Notes under the pieces: generated by a model
Seen by the model: only the letters and a program-made list of their open reading frames with translations
Told to the model about the DNA's origin: nothing
The model's database searches: none
From: Psychrobacter sp. UBA3962
GTDB lineage: Bacteria > Pseudomonadota > Gammaproteobacteria > Pseudomonadales > Moraxellaceae
DNA: 64,000 nt
Direction: 5' to 3'
NCBI RefSeq assembly: GCF_002385225.1
Contig: NZ_DGDC01000030.1
Location: 13,029-77,028 of the forward strand
Program-made: the position numbers and the translations under genes
Shown: positions 44,449-53,762 of the stretch, in pieces
How positions within the stretch are numbered: the stretch's first letter is position 1
How the letters are laid out: every line of letters starts with the position of its first letter

Positions 44449-45468
44449 TTAAGCGGCTTTTTTTTGCGATTTACCGGCTTCAGCAGGGTAGCTCACTTCA
44501 TAACTGGCTGCCCACTCATCAAGCGTGTCTTGATGCGGCTTAATAAACTGCTCTTCAGTAAATTTGCCTTGCTTCACGGCCAGTTGATTGCGCTCTTCAC
44601 GGTCATACACCACTTGTGTCAGCGAGTAATCTTGGTAGTTTAGGCTTGGCTGATAAACTTCACCAGCCGCTGAGTTGGCGTTGTAAATTTCAGGGCGGTA
44701 AATCTTCTGGAAAGTCTCCATGGTGCTAATGGCGCTGATTAACTCAAGGTCAGTGTAATCGGCTAATAAGTCACCTGAGAAGTAAAAAGCCAAGGGGGCG
44801 GCGCTGTCTTTAGGCTTAAAGTAGCGTACTCTTAACCCCATTTTATGGAAATAGGCATCCGTTAATGAGTACTCATCTTGTTTATATTCCACACCCAATA
44901 CTGGATGCTGGTTGGTGGTGCGATGATAGGTCTTGGTGGTAGACACGCTTAAGCAAATCACCGGCTGTTTATTAAAGTTGGCTTGGTAAGCGTCTGAATT
45001 TAATAAATGTTGAAACAGTTTGCCGTGCAGCACACCAAAGTCTGCAGGGGGTGGTGTATTTGGGTTTTTAGCAAAATGATCCAACAGTACCACGCTAAAG
45101 TCATAGTCGCGTACATAAGAGGAGAAACTATTGCCGACAATACCCTCAATGCGTTTATTTTGTTTATGGTCAACAATGGTGGTTTGTAGAATCTCAATCG
45201 CTGGGAAGGTTTTACCATTGCCCTCAACATCTAAATTGGCGGATATAATATCCAGCTCAATAGAGTAACGGTCAGCGTTTGGGTTATCCCAATGCGCTAA
45301 GGCATTAAAACGATTGTTAATCATAGTAAGGGTCTTGCGTAAGTTTTCCTGACGACTTTCACCACGGGCTAAATTGGCAAAGTTGGTGGTCAGACGCGTG
45401 CTGTCAGCAGGCTTATAGTTCTCGTCAAAACGAATTTTTGAAATCGAATAAGTAAATTTGTTGCTCAT
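44449..45468 (-). CDS. mesX: MesX (DUF1852), partner of MesD
   Basis: The 339-residue protein matches DUF1852: MSNKFTYSISKIRFDENYKPADSTR, TNFANLARGESRQENLRKTLTMIN, and GVEYKQDEYSLTDAYFHKMGLRVRYFKPK. It has no recognised cofactor motif, ending in a basic AGKSQKKAA tail. In Acinetobacter MesX is needed together with MesD for methionine synthesis. It is first in the mesX-mesD-flavin reductase cluster, with gaps of 94 and 67 bases. Cytosolic. Confidence 0.88.
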   Translation of the reverse strand: MSNKFTYSISKIRFDENYKPADSTRLTTNFANLARGESRQENLRKTLTMINNRFNALAHWDNPNADRYSIELDIISANLDVEGNGKTFPAIEILQTTIVDHKQNKRIEGIVGNSFSSYVRDYDFSVVLLDHFAKNPNTPPPADFGVLHGKLFQHLLNSDAYQANFNKQPVICLSVSTTKTYHRTTNQHPVLGVEYKQDEYSLTDAYFHKMGLRVRYFKPKDSAAPLAFYFSGDLLADYTDLELISAISTMETFQKIYRPEIYNANSAAGEVYQPSLNYQDYSLTQVVYDREERNQLAVKQGKFTEEQFIKPHQDTLDEWAASYEVSYPAEAGKSQKKAA

Positions 45469-45956
45469 AATATTTGCTACCCTAGTTGTTCAAGATAAAA
45501 CCGAATTTGTGTATGAGATAAATCATACCCAAGGCTTTACATGAATGAAAACGATTTAACTTAACCTAAAGATGAGTTAAATTCATGTTAATTGCTTTTT
45601 GCATCAAATCTTGAGTATTTTTTTAGTGAAATCTGCCCAAAAGAAGGGGGGCGTGTTAGAGGGAGAGGAGCATGTAAGCCTTTATTTTATAAGGGTTTAG
45701 TGGAAAACTTATTTGTTATGTAGTTAAGGTAGGCAATTGAAAAATAACAGCTAATGCTAGGGATAAACTCAGAAAGTATAGAGGGGAGTAAACAGGCTAG
45801 ATTCAGCCCGTCTTGAACCAAACTCAGCTTATTATGAATAAATATCAGGATATATAGCTTGAATCCACCTTCACATATATAGAGTTTAGGCGGTCACAGT
45901 TGAAAAAAAGGCCGTTTCCACTAAGAGAAATCGCCTGTAGTCATTTTAATGATATA
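45469..45956. other. Intergenic region upstream of mesX
   Basis: AT-rich, no gene seen. Near the mesX start, on minus, TTCATT-16-TATGAT is a possible weak promoter. Dyads TTTAACT/AGTTAAA (45555-45561, 45575-45581) and CATGAAT/ATTCATG (45540-45546, 45581-45587) could be operators. No SAM riboswitch or clear MetJ or MetR box was recognised. Confidence 0.4.
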
Positions 45957-45992
45957 AAAAAAGACCACCTTATAATGGGCGATCTTTTTACA
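45957..45992 (-). terminator. Terminator of the META-domain gene
   Basis: On minus, AAAAGATCGCCC pairs with GGTGGTCTTTT through two G-U pairs, followed by eight T. About 78 bases past the stop. Confidence 0.8.
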
Positions 45993-46069
45993 ATAAGCTC
46001 AGCTTTAACAATAGCCTTAACTTGGCAGTTACTATTCTACCTAGTTTAGGCTTAGATGCTTTTCAATAA

Positions 46070-46591
46070 CTATTTAGCCTCAGTTTTTGCAACTGCTTTA
46101 AAATGAGCTACTTGATGGTTATTAGTCACTACTAGCATTGGCGTTTTATCCGCCCCTTGGCTTAAGGTATACTTACCTACGACAGAAGCAACAGACGCTG
46201 CATCAAATTTAGCTTCTGCATCAGGACAAGCCATCATAGTACTCATCATACTTCCTAACTCCACATTACCATTTACAATGCTATAAGGAGCTGAGATAGT
46301 ATTACAAGTATTCATCAGACTAACCATATTGTTGCCCTCTACACTCATAAAGTTCAGAGTTAAAGGCTTAGCAGCATTGGTAAATAGGGCATCCACTTTT
46401 TTACCATCGGTAGTTTTTGCATCCACCAATTGCCAGTTATTGGCCTGAAGGGCCGCATCTGTAATTTGATAAGTAGTAATATTGCCAGCTTTGGCGTCAC
46501 CTTCTGCCATGCCGGTAGTAGTTTGACAGCCTGAAACTAAAGCACTCATGGCGATAGCACCGGAAATCATTAGCATATTCATAGTTTTCAT
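46070..46591 (-). CDS. META-domain (HslJ-like) lipoprotein
   Basis: ATG 46591 has GAGAGGA 7 bases upstream, giving a 173-residue product: MKTMNMLMISGAIAMSALVSGC, a type II signal with lipobox VSGC. The following domain has ANNWQLVDAKTTDGK, LTLNFMSVEGNNMVSLMNTCNTIS, and MSTMMACPDAEAKFD, the META/HslJ pattern with its NTC and ACP motifs. It is a periplasmic or outer-membrane lipoprotein, often stress linked. Single gene. Confidence 0.85.
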   Translation of the reverse strand: MKTMNMLMISGAIAMSALVSGCQTTTGMAEGDAKAGNITTYQITDAALQANNWQLVDAKTTDGKKVDALFTNAAKPLTLNFMSVEGNNMVSLMNTCNTISAPYSIVNGNVELGSMMSTMMACPDAEAKFDAASVASVVGKYTLSQGADKTPMLVVTNNHQVAHFKAVAKTEAK

Positions 46592-47040
46592 ATAAAATCC
46601 TCTCAAAATTTAAAGTTTTTCATTGGTTTATTATTGATATAGAGGAGAGAGGTGACATACCCTAACCCTATTTTTTAATACTTCTTTTGCTAAATACCAT
46701 TATTACAGAGCCTAAATACACTGACAAGAGTCAGTAACCATTCAAATACTATAAAACCGCCACAGTTACTAATATAGGACGCAGCATTAAGTGGGTTTTT
46801 CATTGGGGTTAGGCTTAAATTTCTCGTTCAGTAGCGTATAATAGGACAAAATTTAAGATCCGCTACGGATTAGCCCTGTTTTTATGGAGCAGACGTTGGT
46901 TTATAAGGCCTTAAACCTAAGATTTTAAACAATAGGGCAACGGATTTTATTAACGTTTTATGTTAGATTTACAACAAAAAATTTAGACCCATTTTTTAAT
47001 TTACCTTTTTATTAACCCATTAATTGAAATAGGAAAAATT
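46592..47040. other. Divergent gap between the META and aldolase genes
   Basis: Contains a perfect TATAAT (46837-46842) with a weak CTTAAA -35 at a 17-base spacing, about 200 bases before the aldolase ATG. The leader has a small dyad ATCCG-CTA-CGGAT and a palindrome-like GGTTTATAAGGCCTTAAACC near 46898-46917. No gene is seen. Confidence 0.45.
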
Positions 47041-47931
47041 ATGAGCTATCAGCAGCAATTAGAACGCATCAAAAATGACAAAGGTTTTATCGCAGCTTTA
47101 GACCAAAGTGGTGGTAGTACGCCAAAAGCACTTCGTATGTACGGTGTGGAAGAGAGTGAATACTCAAACGATGATGAGATGTTTGCTAAAGTCCATGAAA
47201 TGCGTACTCGTATCATGACTTGTGATACTTTTGACAGTGGCCGTGTCTTAGGCGCTATCTTATTTGAAGACACCATGGACCGTGAAGTAAATGGTAAGCC
47301 AACAGCCAACTATCTTTGGGAAGACAAAAACATTGTACCTTTCCTAAAAGTAGACAAGGGCTTAGCTGATGAGCTAGGGGGTGTTCAGGTAATGAAACCA
47401 ATGCCAAATCTAGATGCGTTGCTAGATAAAGCCAAAAACTTCCCAATTTTTGGTACTAAAATGCGCTCTGTAATTCATACAGCAACGCAAGAAGGTATCG
47501 AGAAAGTGGTACAGCAGCAGTTTGACGTTGCTAAGCAAATTTTATCAAAAGGCTTTATGCCCATTGTTGAGCCAGAAGTAAATATTGAAAGCAAAGAAAA
47601 AGCACAGTGCGAAATACTGATGAAAGAAGAGATCTTACGTAACTTAGATCGCTTAGATAACGATCAGCAAGTGATGCTTAAGCTGACCCTTCCAGAAGAA
47701 GCCGGCTTTTTCAGCGACTTAATCAATCATCCAAAAGTGCTTAAAGTAGTGGCATTATCAGGCGGTTATAGCCGTGATGAGTCATGTGAGCGCCTATCAC
47801 AAAACCCAGGTATGATTGCTAGCTTCTCACGTGCTTTCACTGAAGGCTTGTCAAAATCTCAAACTGACGAAGAATTCTCAGCCACTATCGATGCCTCAAT
47901 CGACAAAATCTATAACGCCTCTAAAGTTTAA
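47041..47931 (+). CDS. fda: Class I fructose-bisphosphate aldolase
   Basis: The 296-residue enzyme is a Schiff-base (metal-free) aldolase of the bacterial Fda type. LDQSGGSTPKALRMYG, GAILFEDTMDREVNG, MPIVEPEV, and the Schiff-base lysine region VMLKLTLPEE (Lys214) are present, with VVALSGGYSRDESC at the phosphate site. It acts in glycolysis or gluconeogenesis. Most gammaproteobacteria rely on the class II enzyme; this type is known in Acinetobacter and Psychrobacter relatives. Standalone gene with own promoter and terminator. Confidence 0.94.
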   Translation: MSYQQQLERIKNDKGFIAALDQSGGSTPKALRMYGVEESEYSNDDEMFAKVHEMRTRIMTCDTFDSGRVLGAILFEDTMDREVNGKPTANYLWEDKNIVPFLKVDKGLADELGGVQVMKPMPNLDALLDKAKNFPIFGTKMRSVIHTATQEGIEKVVQQQFDVAKQILSKGFMPIVEPEVNIESKEKAQCEILMKEEILRNLDRLDNDQQVMLKLTLPEEAGFFSDLINHPKVLKVVALSGGYSRDESCERLSQNPGMIASFSRAFTEGLSKSQTDEEFSATIDASIDKIYNASKV

Positions 47932-47979
47932 GGCAGTTATCTAGTTAGGTTTATAGTAGCCTAACCAAATATCTGGTCT

Positions 47980-48030
47980 AAAAAAAGCTTGAACCCCCTG
48001 TTATTAAAATGGGGGATTCAAGCTTTTTTT
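47980..48030. terminator. Bidirectional terminator between fda and thiC
   Basis: AAAAAAAGCTTGAA-CCCCC, 12-base loop, GGGGG-ATTCAAGCTTTTTTT. A long stem with an A/A mismatch region, and T runs on both strands. Confidence 0.9.
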
Positions 48031-48073
48031 ATGGGTTAAGTGTTTAAAGGTTTAACGGCAAAATAGCTACAGG

Positions 48074-50086
48074 TTAAACTTCTTTATATAACTGACGACC
48101 CTCAGAGTTATATTTTTCACTCATCTGCTCCATGCCTTTTTGTACTTCTTCAAAGCTGGCCTCACCGATTTGACCCACAAGCTCAGTCTCCACTTCTTTG
48201 ATTAGATGCACGTCATCAGATAGTTTACCACTGCTTGGAGTTACCTCGGCACCGGTAGGTAAGCCAGCAGCATACTCACGTACGTTTTGGGTAATTTTCA
48301 TTGAGCAGAACTTAGGCCCACACATAGAGCAGAAGTGGGCAGACTTATGAGCATCTTTCGGTAAAGTTTCATCATGGAACTCACGGGCTGTGTCTGGGTC
48401 TAACGCTAAGTTAAACTGATCGTCCCAGCGGAATTCAAAGCGCGCTTTAGATAAAGCATTGTCTCGAGCTTGAGCACCAGGGTGGCCTTTGGCTAGGTCG
48501 GCAGCATGAGCAGCAATTTTGTAAGTGATGATGCCGTCTTTGACATCTTTTTTATTGGGTAAGCCCAAATGCTCTTTTGGGGTAACATAGCATAGCATTG
48601 CCGTACCGTACCAACCAATCATCGCCGCACCAATGGCACTGGTAATGTGATCATAGCCAGGAGCGATATCCGTAGTTAATGGGCCTAGCGTATAAAAAGG
48701 CGCTTCATGGCACATCTCAAGCTGTAGATCCATGTTCTCCTTAATACGGTTCATAGCCACATGGCCTGGACCTTCAATCATTACCTGCACATCGTGTTTC
48801 CAAGCCACTTGTGTTAACTCACCCAGGGTACGTAATTCACCAAATTGAGCCTCATCATTGGCATCTTGGAGACAGCCAGGACGTAGACCATCCCCTAAGC
48901 TAAAGGCCACATCATACTGTTTCATGATTTCGCAGATTTCTTCAAAATGAGTGTATAGGAAACTTTCTTTGTGATGGGCCAAGCACCACTGAGCCATGAT
49001 AGAGCCGCCACGGGAGACGATACCCGTCAAGCGGTTGGCGGTTAGGGGAATATAACGCAATAGCACGCCGGCATGGATGGTGAAGTAATCTACCCCTTGT
49101 TCAGCTTGTTCAATTAACGTATCGCGGAAAATCTCCCAGGTTAAATCTTCAGCGACCCCGTCTACTTTTTCTAACGCTTGATAAATGGGTACAGTGCCAA
49201 TTGGCACGGGAGAGTTGCGGATAATCCATTCGCGGGTTTCATGAATATTCTTCCCGGTAGATAAATCCATGATGGTGTCCGCGCCCCAACGGGTAGCCCA
49301 GGTCATCTTCGAGACTTCTTCATCAATGCTTGAGCCTAGCGCTGAGTTACCGATGTTGGCATTAATTTTCACGAGGAAGTTACGCCCAATAATCATCGGT
49401 TCAGATTCAGGATGGTTGATGTTATTAGGGATGATGGCTCGACCGGCAGCCACTTCGTCACGCACAAATTCAGGGGTAATGATTTTTGGGGTGTTGGCAC
49501 CGAAGCTTTCGCCGGCATGTTGACGCCTATCGGTTAGTTCATGCTGTTTTTGAGTTTCACGAATGGCAATGTATTCCATTTCAGGGGTAATAATACCGCG
49601 GCGGGCATAATGCATCTGAGTAACATTACCAGTTTTGCCATTCACAGATTTGGCACGACGTGGCTTATCAATGTGGGCGAAACGGATATTAGCGGTGGTG
49701 ATGTCACGAGCACGTTCTTTGCCATAATTACTGGATAGGCCCTCTAAGCGTTCAGTATCACCCCGTTCTTCAATCCATTTTTCACGTAGCTTTGGAAGCC
49801 CTTTGGTCAAATCAATTTCGACATTAGGATCGGTATAAACCCCAGAGGTATCGTAGACATAAAATGGCGGGTTTTTTTCACCGTTCTCTAGGCCAAAACC
49901 GCCGGTAGGAGTATCAGTCAAAGTGATTTCACGCATTGGCACCTGGATATCAGGGCGTGAGCCTTTGATATAAACTTTTTTTGAAGCGGGTAAGCTGCGG
50001 GTTAAGTCGCGCGCTTCTTCATCAAAGCGCTCGTCTGTTTCAGAGCGATGGGCAGGGGTCTTAACGTTATTTGCTACATGACTCAT
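48074..50086 (-). CDS. thiC: Phosphomethylpyrimidine synthase ThiC
   Basis: ThiC is the radical-SAM enzyme turning AIR into HMP-P for thiamine. The 670-residue product has MHYARRGIITPEMEYIAIRE, LSTGKNIHETREWI, YFTIHAGVLLRYIP, and the C-terminal CSMCGPKFCSM iron-sulfur motif (CxxCxxxxC). The N-terminus is a little longer than the family norm (about 630). An AAGGA site precedes the ATG. A TPP riboswitch lies about 270 bases upstream, so it is controlled by thiamine diphosphate. Confidence 0.97.
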   Translation of the reverse strand: MSHVANNVKTPAHRSETDERFDEEARDLTRSLPASKKVYIKGSRPDIQVPMREITLTDTPTGGFGLENGEKNPPFYVYDTSGVYTDPNVEIDLTKGLPKLREKWIEERGDTERLEGLSSNYGKERARDITTANIRFAHIDKPRRAKSVNGKTGNVTQMHYARRGIITPEMEYIAIRETQKQHELTDRRQHAGESFGANTPKIITPEFVRDEVAAGRAIIPNNINHPESEPMIIGRNFLVKINANIGNSALGSSIDEEVSKMTWATRWGADTIMDLSTGKNIHETREWIIRNSPVPIGTVPIYQALEKVDGVAEDLTWEIFRDTLIEQAEQGVDYFTIHAGVLLRYIPLTANRLTGIVSRGGSIMAQWCLAHHKESFLYTHFEEICEIMKQYDVAFSLGDGLRPGCLQDANDEAQFGELRTLGELTQVAWKHDVQVMIEGPGHVAMNRIKENMDLQLEMCHEAPFYTLGPLTTDIAPGYDHITSAIGAAMIGWYGTAMLCYVTPKEHLGLPNKKDVKDGIITYKIAAHAADLAKGHPGAQARDNALSKARFEFRWDDQFNLALDPDTAREFHDETLPKDAHKSAHFCSMCGPKFCSMKITQNVREYAAGLPTGAEVTPSSGKLSDDVHLIKEVETELVGQIGEASFEEVQKGMEQMSEKYNSEGRQLYKEV

Positions 50087-50359
50087 GAGGGGTTCCTTAT
50101 TTTATGTAAATGGCGCAATGCCAAGTTGTTTTAGAAAAACGGGATAAAAATAAAGACTCAGTGAGCGCAGGCCCGTCATTTTGTGCATTTTTTACCTAAT
50201 ATTTGTTACCTAATAAAGATAGGGCTTATAGCCTATATAAGAAGCTGTCAGGCCGTGATGCAGATAACAGTAATAGCAATTCGCTGATAATCACGCACGG
50301 CATAGCACAGCTTGGTAAGCTGTGAAAATTGACAGGTCTGTATAAGATATTAGGGAGTT

Positions 50360-50492
50360 GCAATGACTTTCCTACGACGGTATTAACCGCATCAGGTTCA
50401 ACGGGTGATCTCTCAGCAAACGCTTCTATATTTACCCTAGCCATAAAATTAACTATAGGTAGGGTTTGGATATAGAAGGACTGCACCCCGAG
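50360..50492 (-). promoter_or_regulatory. TPP riboswitch controlling thiC
   Basis: Reading minus, GGGGTGC (50489-50483) opens the aptamer. CTGAGAGATCACCCG and TTGAACCTGATGCGG follow, then TTAATACCGTCGTAGGAAAG. These are the conserved thi-box parts, including the CUGAGA pyrimidine-sensing loop. An extended P3a stem (TTCTATAT/ATATAGAA, then CCCTA/TAGGG) is inserted. A hairpin CACAGCTT-ACC-AAGCTGTG (50324-50306) lies between it and thiC and may be part of the expression platform. The remaining sequence to the thiC start has no gene. Confidence 0.95.
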
Positions 50493-50597
50493 TCTTAATT
50501 GTTGTGGTTATCTTATCAAACTTTTTAAGCAATAACAGGTTTCAGTTCAATTTAAATATTTTGTTAACTTATCGGAGCCTTAGCACTGCTACTGCAT

Positions 50598-50630
50598 AAA
50601 AAAACGCCAACTCATAAAGTTGGCGCTGAT
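50598..50630 (-). terminator. Terminator of the RlpA-like gene
   Basis: On minus, AGCGCCAACTT, loop TATG, AGTTGGCGTTTTTTTAT. A good stem and T run. Confidence 0.85.
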
Positions 50631-50652
50631 TAATACCTATTTAAATTAAAAA

Positions 50653-51015
50653 CTAACGTTTACGGTATTTGCCATCACCTTTGCTTAATACTTCAACATC
50701 CACTTTACAAAGGTTGCAGTTAATCATCTGATTGGCTTTCTTGGATAAGTCGATAATGCGGCCTGGTTTAAATGGGCCACGGTCATTGATTTTAACAACC
50801 ACTGACTTGTTGTTATTTAAATTTGTCACTTTTACTTTAGAACCAAAAGGCAGAGATTTATGCGCTGCTGTCATAGCATACATATTGTAAATAGCCCCAG
50901 ACGCTGTTCTTTTGCCATGAAAACCTGGACCGTACCATGAAGCCATACCGGCATTGGCAGGCACTGTCAACATTAAGGCTGACAGAAGGGTAAATGGCAT
51001 AAAAAGTTTTTTCAT
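50653..51015 (-). CDS. RlpA-like double-psi beta-barrel protein
   Basis: The 120-residue product has a Sec signal peptide (MKKLFMPFTLLSALMLTVPANA) and the RlpA core: GMASWYGPGFHGKRTASGAIYN, SLPFGSKVKVTNL, and KINDRGPFKPGRIIDLSKKA. It lacks the SPOR domain of full RlpA and has no lipobox, so it is a small secreted version. The fold binds or cleaves peptidoglycan glycans; the extra CNLC pair near the end may form a disulfide. Single gene with terminator. Confidence 0.9.
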   Translation of the reverse strand: MKKLFMPFTLLSALMLTVPANAGMASWYGPGFHGKRTASGAIYNMYAMTAAHKSLPFGSKVKVTNLNNNKSVVVKINDRGPFKPGRIIDLSKKANQMINCNLCKVDVEVLSKGDGKYRKR

Positions 51016-51317
51016 AGGGAGTACCTGTAATTAATAAATGGTTGGAACAACTGTTTTCAATCAGATTTTGGTATTACAACGGGGTGTTGAGGAAACACGT
51101 TGTTAGCAAAATAAAATTGTCTGTACCAAAACATCGAGGCGGTAGTCTACAGGCTGAAGATTTAGCTCACCTTTCTAATGGGTCAAGATAATGTAAAGAT
51201 TATAGCTATGAAAATAGGAGAAAAACCCCTGTATTTAGTTAATTTTATTAACAATTACCCTAAAATAACGCCGGTGAAAGTTACTGAATTCTTACAATTA
51301 ATTAATATTTCATCAAA

Positions 51318-51339
51318 CTGTCATATTTAAACGTCAAAA
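51318..51339 (+). promoter_or_regulatory. Pho box upstream of pstS
   Basis: CTGTCATATTTAAACGTCAAA matches two direct PhoB half sites (first CTGTCATA perfect, second ACGTCAAA weaker), 110 bases before pstS. PhoB activation of pst under phosphate limitation is well known. The other part of the 51016-51448 gap shows no gene. Confidence 0.75.
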
Positions 51340-51448
51340 TGAGCACATTCCAATTAAGGGTACCTCGCAAATTCTGAAGGACTCAAAACTCAGGTAGTTG
51401 AAGTTAATACTCTGTACTTATAAAACATATGACTTTTTAGGAGATACC

Positions 51449-52597
51449 ATGCGTTATTCACTGTTAGCTGTAGCCGTAGCCAGCGCTCTTACTTTATCGG
51501 CTTGTAATAAAGCAGAAAATGACACAGTGACAACTGAAGATACCCCAGCTGCCACAACCACTGGAGCTGCCGCGGGTAGCACAGATCAGTATAAAGATAT
51601 TGAAGGCGTAGAAATGAATGTGAGCGGGGCAGGGGCTTCTTTCCCAGCACCTATCTACCAAAAATGGTCAGCAGACTACCAGGGCGCTACCAAAGGCCAA
51701 GTGAACTATAACTCTATTGGTTCTTCGGGCGGTGTTAAACAAATTAAAGCCAAAACAGTAGATTTCGGTGCCTCAGATACGCCTCTTACCCCTGAAGAGT
51801 TAAATGAAGCGGGTCTTATCCAGTTCCCAACCGTTATTGGTGGCGTTGTGCCAGTAGTTAACATCGAAGGGATTGAACCAGGCAAACTGGTGCTAAGTGG
51901 TGAAGTTTTAGCAGATATCTATTTAGGTAAGATTACTAACTGGAATGATCCAGCCATTGCTGCATTGAATGAAGGCCTTGCCCTTCCTGATGCAAAAATC
52001 ACTACGGTGCATCGCTCAGACGGTTCAGGTACTACTTTTAACTTCACTTACTATTTAAATGAAGTATCAGCTGATTGGGCAGGGGTTGGCGTCGATAAAA
52101 GTGTTGAGTGGCCAACAGACAAAAGCGGTACAGGCGTTGGTGGTAAAGGTAATGAAGGCGTAGCCGGTATGGTTAAACAAGCGCCTAACTCTATTGGTTA
52201 TGTAGAGTACGCTTACGCCAAACAAAACAATATGTCACATGCCGCTATGGTTAACGCTGCAGGAAATGTCGTACAGCCATCCTCGGACTCATTTGCTGCC
52301 TCAGGTAACGTTGACTGGTCAAAAGCGGAAGGTTTCTACAAAGTTATCGCCAACTCTGACACAGCTGAAGCTTGGCCAATTGCAGCAGCAACTTTCATCC
52401 TAGTCCATAAAAAACCAGAAAACCCTGAGAAAGTAGCAGGCGTATTGAACTTCTTTAACTGGGCTTATAACGAAGGGGATCAGGCCGCTTTAGACCTAGA
52501 CTATGTTCCATTCCCAGACGAAGCCGTGGCTTTATTTAAAGCTGAATGGAATAAGATCGTTGGGGCTGATGGTAAGCCAGTTTATAACCCAAAATAA
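51449..52597 (+). CDS. pstS: Phosphate ABC transporter substrate-binding lipoprotein PstS
   Basis: ATG 51449 has AGGAG 5 bases upstream; an in-frame start at 51398 would add 17 non-signal residues. The 382-residue product has a lipobox LSAC, then the PstS core: VSGAGASFPAPIYQKWS, NYNSIGSSGGVKQIKAKTVDFGASDTPLT, and TTVHRSDGSGTTFNFTYYL, the phosphate-binding loops. It is an inner- or outer-leaflet-anchored periplasmic protein, unusual compared with soluble E. coli PstS. It starts the pstSCAB-phoU operon. Confidence 0.96.
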   Translation: MRYSLLAVAVASALTLSACNKAENDTVTTEDTPAATTTGAAAGSTDQYKDIEGVEMNVSGAGASFPAPIYQKWSADYQGATKGQVNYNSIGSSGGVKQIKAKTVDFGASDTPLTPEELNEAGLIQFPTVIGGVVPVVNIEGIEPGKLVLSGEVLADIYLGKITNWNDPAIAALNEGLALPDAKITTVHRSDGSGTTFNFTYYLNEVSADWAGVGVDKSVEWPTDKSGTGVGGKGNEGVAGMVKQAPNSIGYVEYAYAKQNNMSHAAMVNAAGNVVQPSSDSFAASGNVDWSKAEGFYKVIANSDTAEAWPIAAATFILVHKKPENPEKVAGVLNFFNWAYNEGDQAALDLDYVPFPDEAVALFKAEWNKIVGADGKPVYNPK

Positions 52598-52735
52598 TTA
52601 GCCCTTAACTTGTCATTGTTAATGAGCTAAGCAATAGGCAAGTAAATGATTCATCGTTTGCTTGCCTTTTTAATCGAATAATTAAATATCTAGTGCCTTG
52701 AAAGAAGTGTATATATTTTTAATGTTGGGGATACC

Positions 52736-53686
52736 ATGTCTGACCTACACGCTCAATTAGCAAAACAAAAAAGGAATGACTTTCTTTTTGTCAACATGAC
52801 AAAGTTTTTTGCATTCCTAGTCTTGATATCTTTGGGCGGTATCATGATCTCGTTGGTGATTGGTGCCTGGCCAAGTATTAAAGAGTTTGGTTTTGGTTTT
52901 TACACCAGTTCAAACTGGAGTACGGTCAACGATGAGTACGGGGCTCTTGCTCCTATTTATGGAACGATCGTTACCTCTATCATCGCTATTTTAATCGCGG
53001 TACCCATCAGCTTTGGCATTGCTATTTTCTTAACTGAGCTTTGTCCTGCTGTCTTACGTCGACCGCTGGGCATGGCAATTGAGCTTTTGGCAGGTATTCC
53101 GTCGATTATTTATGGCATGTGGGGCTTTTTCGTATTAGCGCCTTTATTTGCTAAATATGTTCAACCTTTTCTAATTGAACATCTTGGCCCTATTCCTATG
53201 ATTGGTAGCCTTTTTGGCGGCCCTCCTTTAGGTATTGGTGTTTTTACCGCCTCTTTAATTCTAGCCATTATGATTATCCCTTTCATTGCGGCGACCATGC
53301 GCGATGTATTTGCCGTAGTACCTGAGCTGTTAAAAGAGTCGGCTTATGGGGCCGGAGCCACCACTTGGGAAGTGATGTATAAAATTATCCTACCTTATAC
53401 CAAGGCTGGGGTAGTGGGCGGCATCATTCTAGGACTGGGACGCGCACTGGGTGAAACCATGGCAGTAACCTTCTTAGTGGGCAATACCTATAACATCAAC
53501 TCTAATTTATTTGGTTCAGGGGTCACCATTACCTCAGCCATCGCTAACGAGTTTGCTGAAGCCTCAAGCGCCATGCATGTCTCCACACTGCTGCATCTAG
53601 GCTTGATTCTATTTGTTATAACCTTTTTTGTTTTATCAATATCTAAAATTATGTTGTCTAGAATTGATAAGAAAGCCGGTAACTAA
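52736..53686 (+). CDS. pstC: Phosphate ABC transporter permease PstC
   Basis: The 316-residue protein has about six membrane segments and the permease motif with EAA loop ELLKESAYGAGATTWEVMYKIILPYTKAGVVGG, and GRALGETMAVTFLVG. It forms the inner-membrane channel with PstA. It lies 138 bases after pstS in the same operon. Confidence 0.95.
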   Translation: MSDLHAQLAKQKRNDFLFVNMTKFFAFLVLISLGGIMISLVIGAWPSIKEFGFGFYTSSNWSTVNDEYGALAPIYGTIVTSIIAILIAVPISFGIAIFLTELCPAVLRRPLGMAIELLAGIPSIIYGMWGFFVLAPLFAKYVQPFLIEHLGPIPMIGSLFGGPPLGIGVFTASLILAIMIIPFIAATMRDVFAVVPELLKESAYGAGATTWEVMYKIILPYTKAGVVGGIILGLGRALGETMAVTFLVGNTYNINSNLFGSGVTITSAIANEFAEASSAMHVSTLLHLGLILFVITFFVLSISKIMLSRIDKKAGN

Positions 53687-53762
53687 TTTACACCGTTATT
53701 GGACACAAAATAGTTGGTAAATAAATGCTAGACATAATTAGATATTTGGCAGGAAAAATATT

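Noticed and set aside
50226..50486. Minus-strand 86-codon open frame upstream of thiC.
   Set aside because: It runs through the TPP riboswitch; protein has no domain and no start signal.
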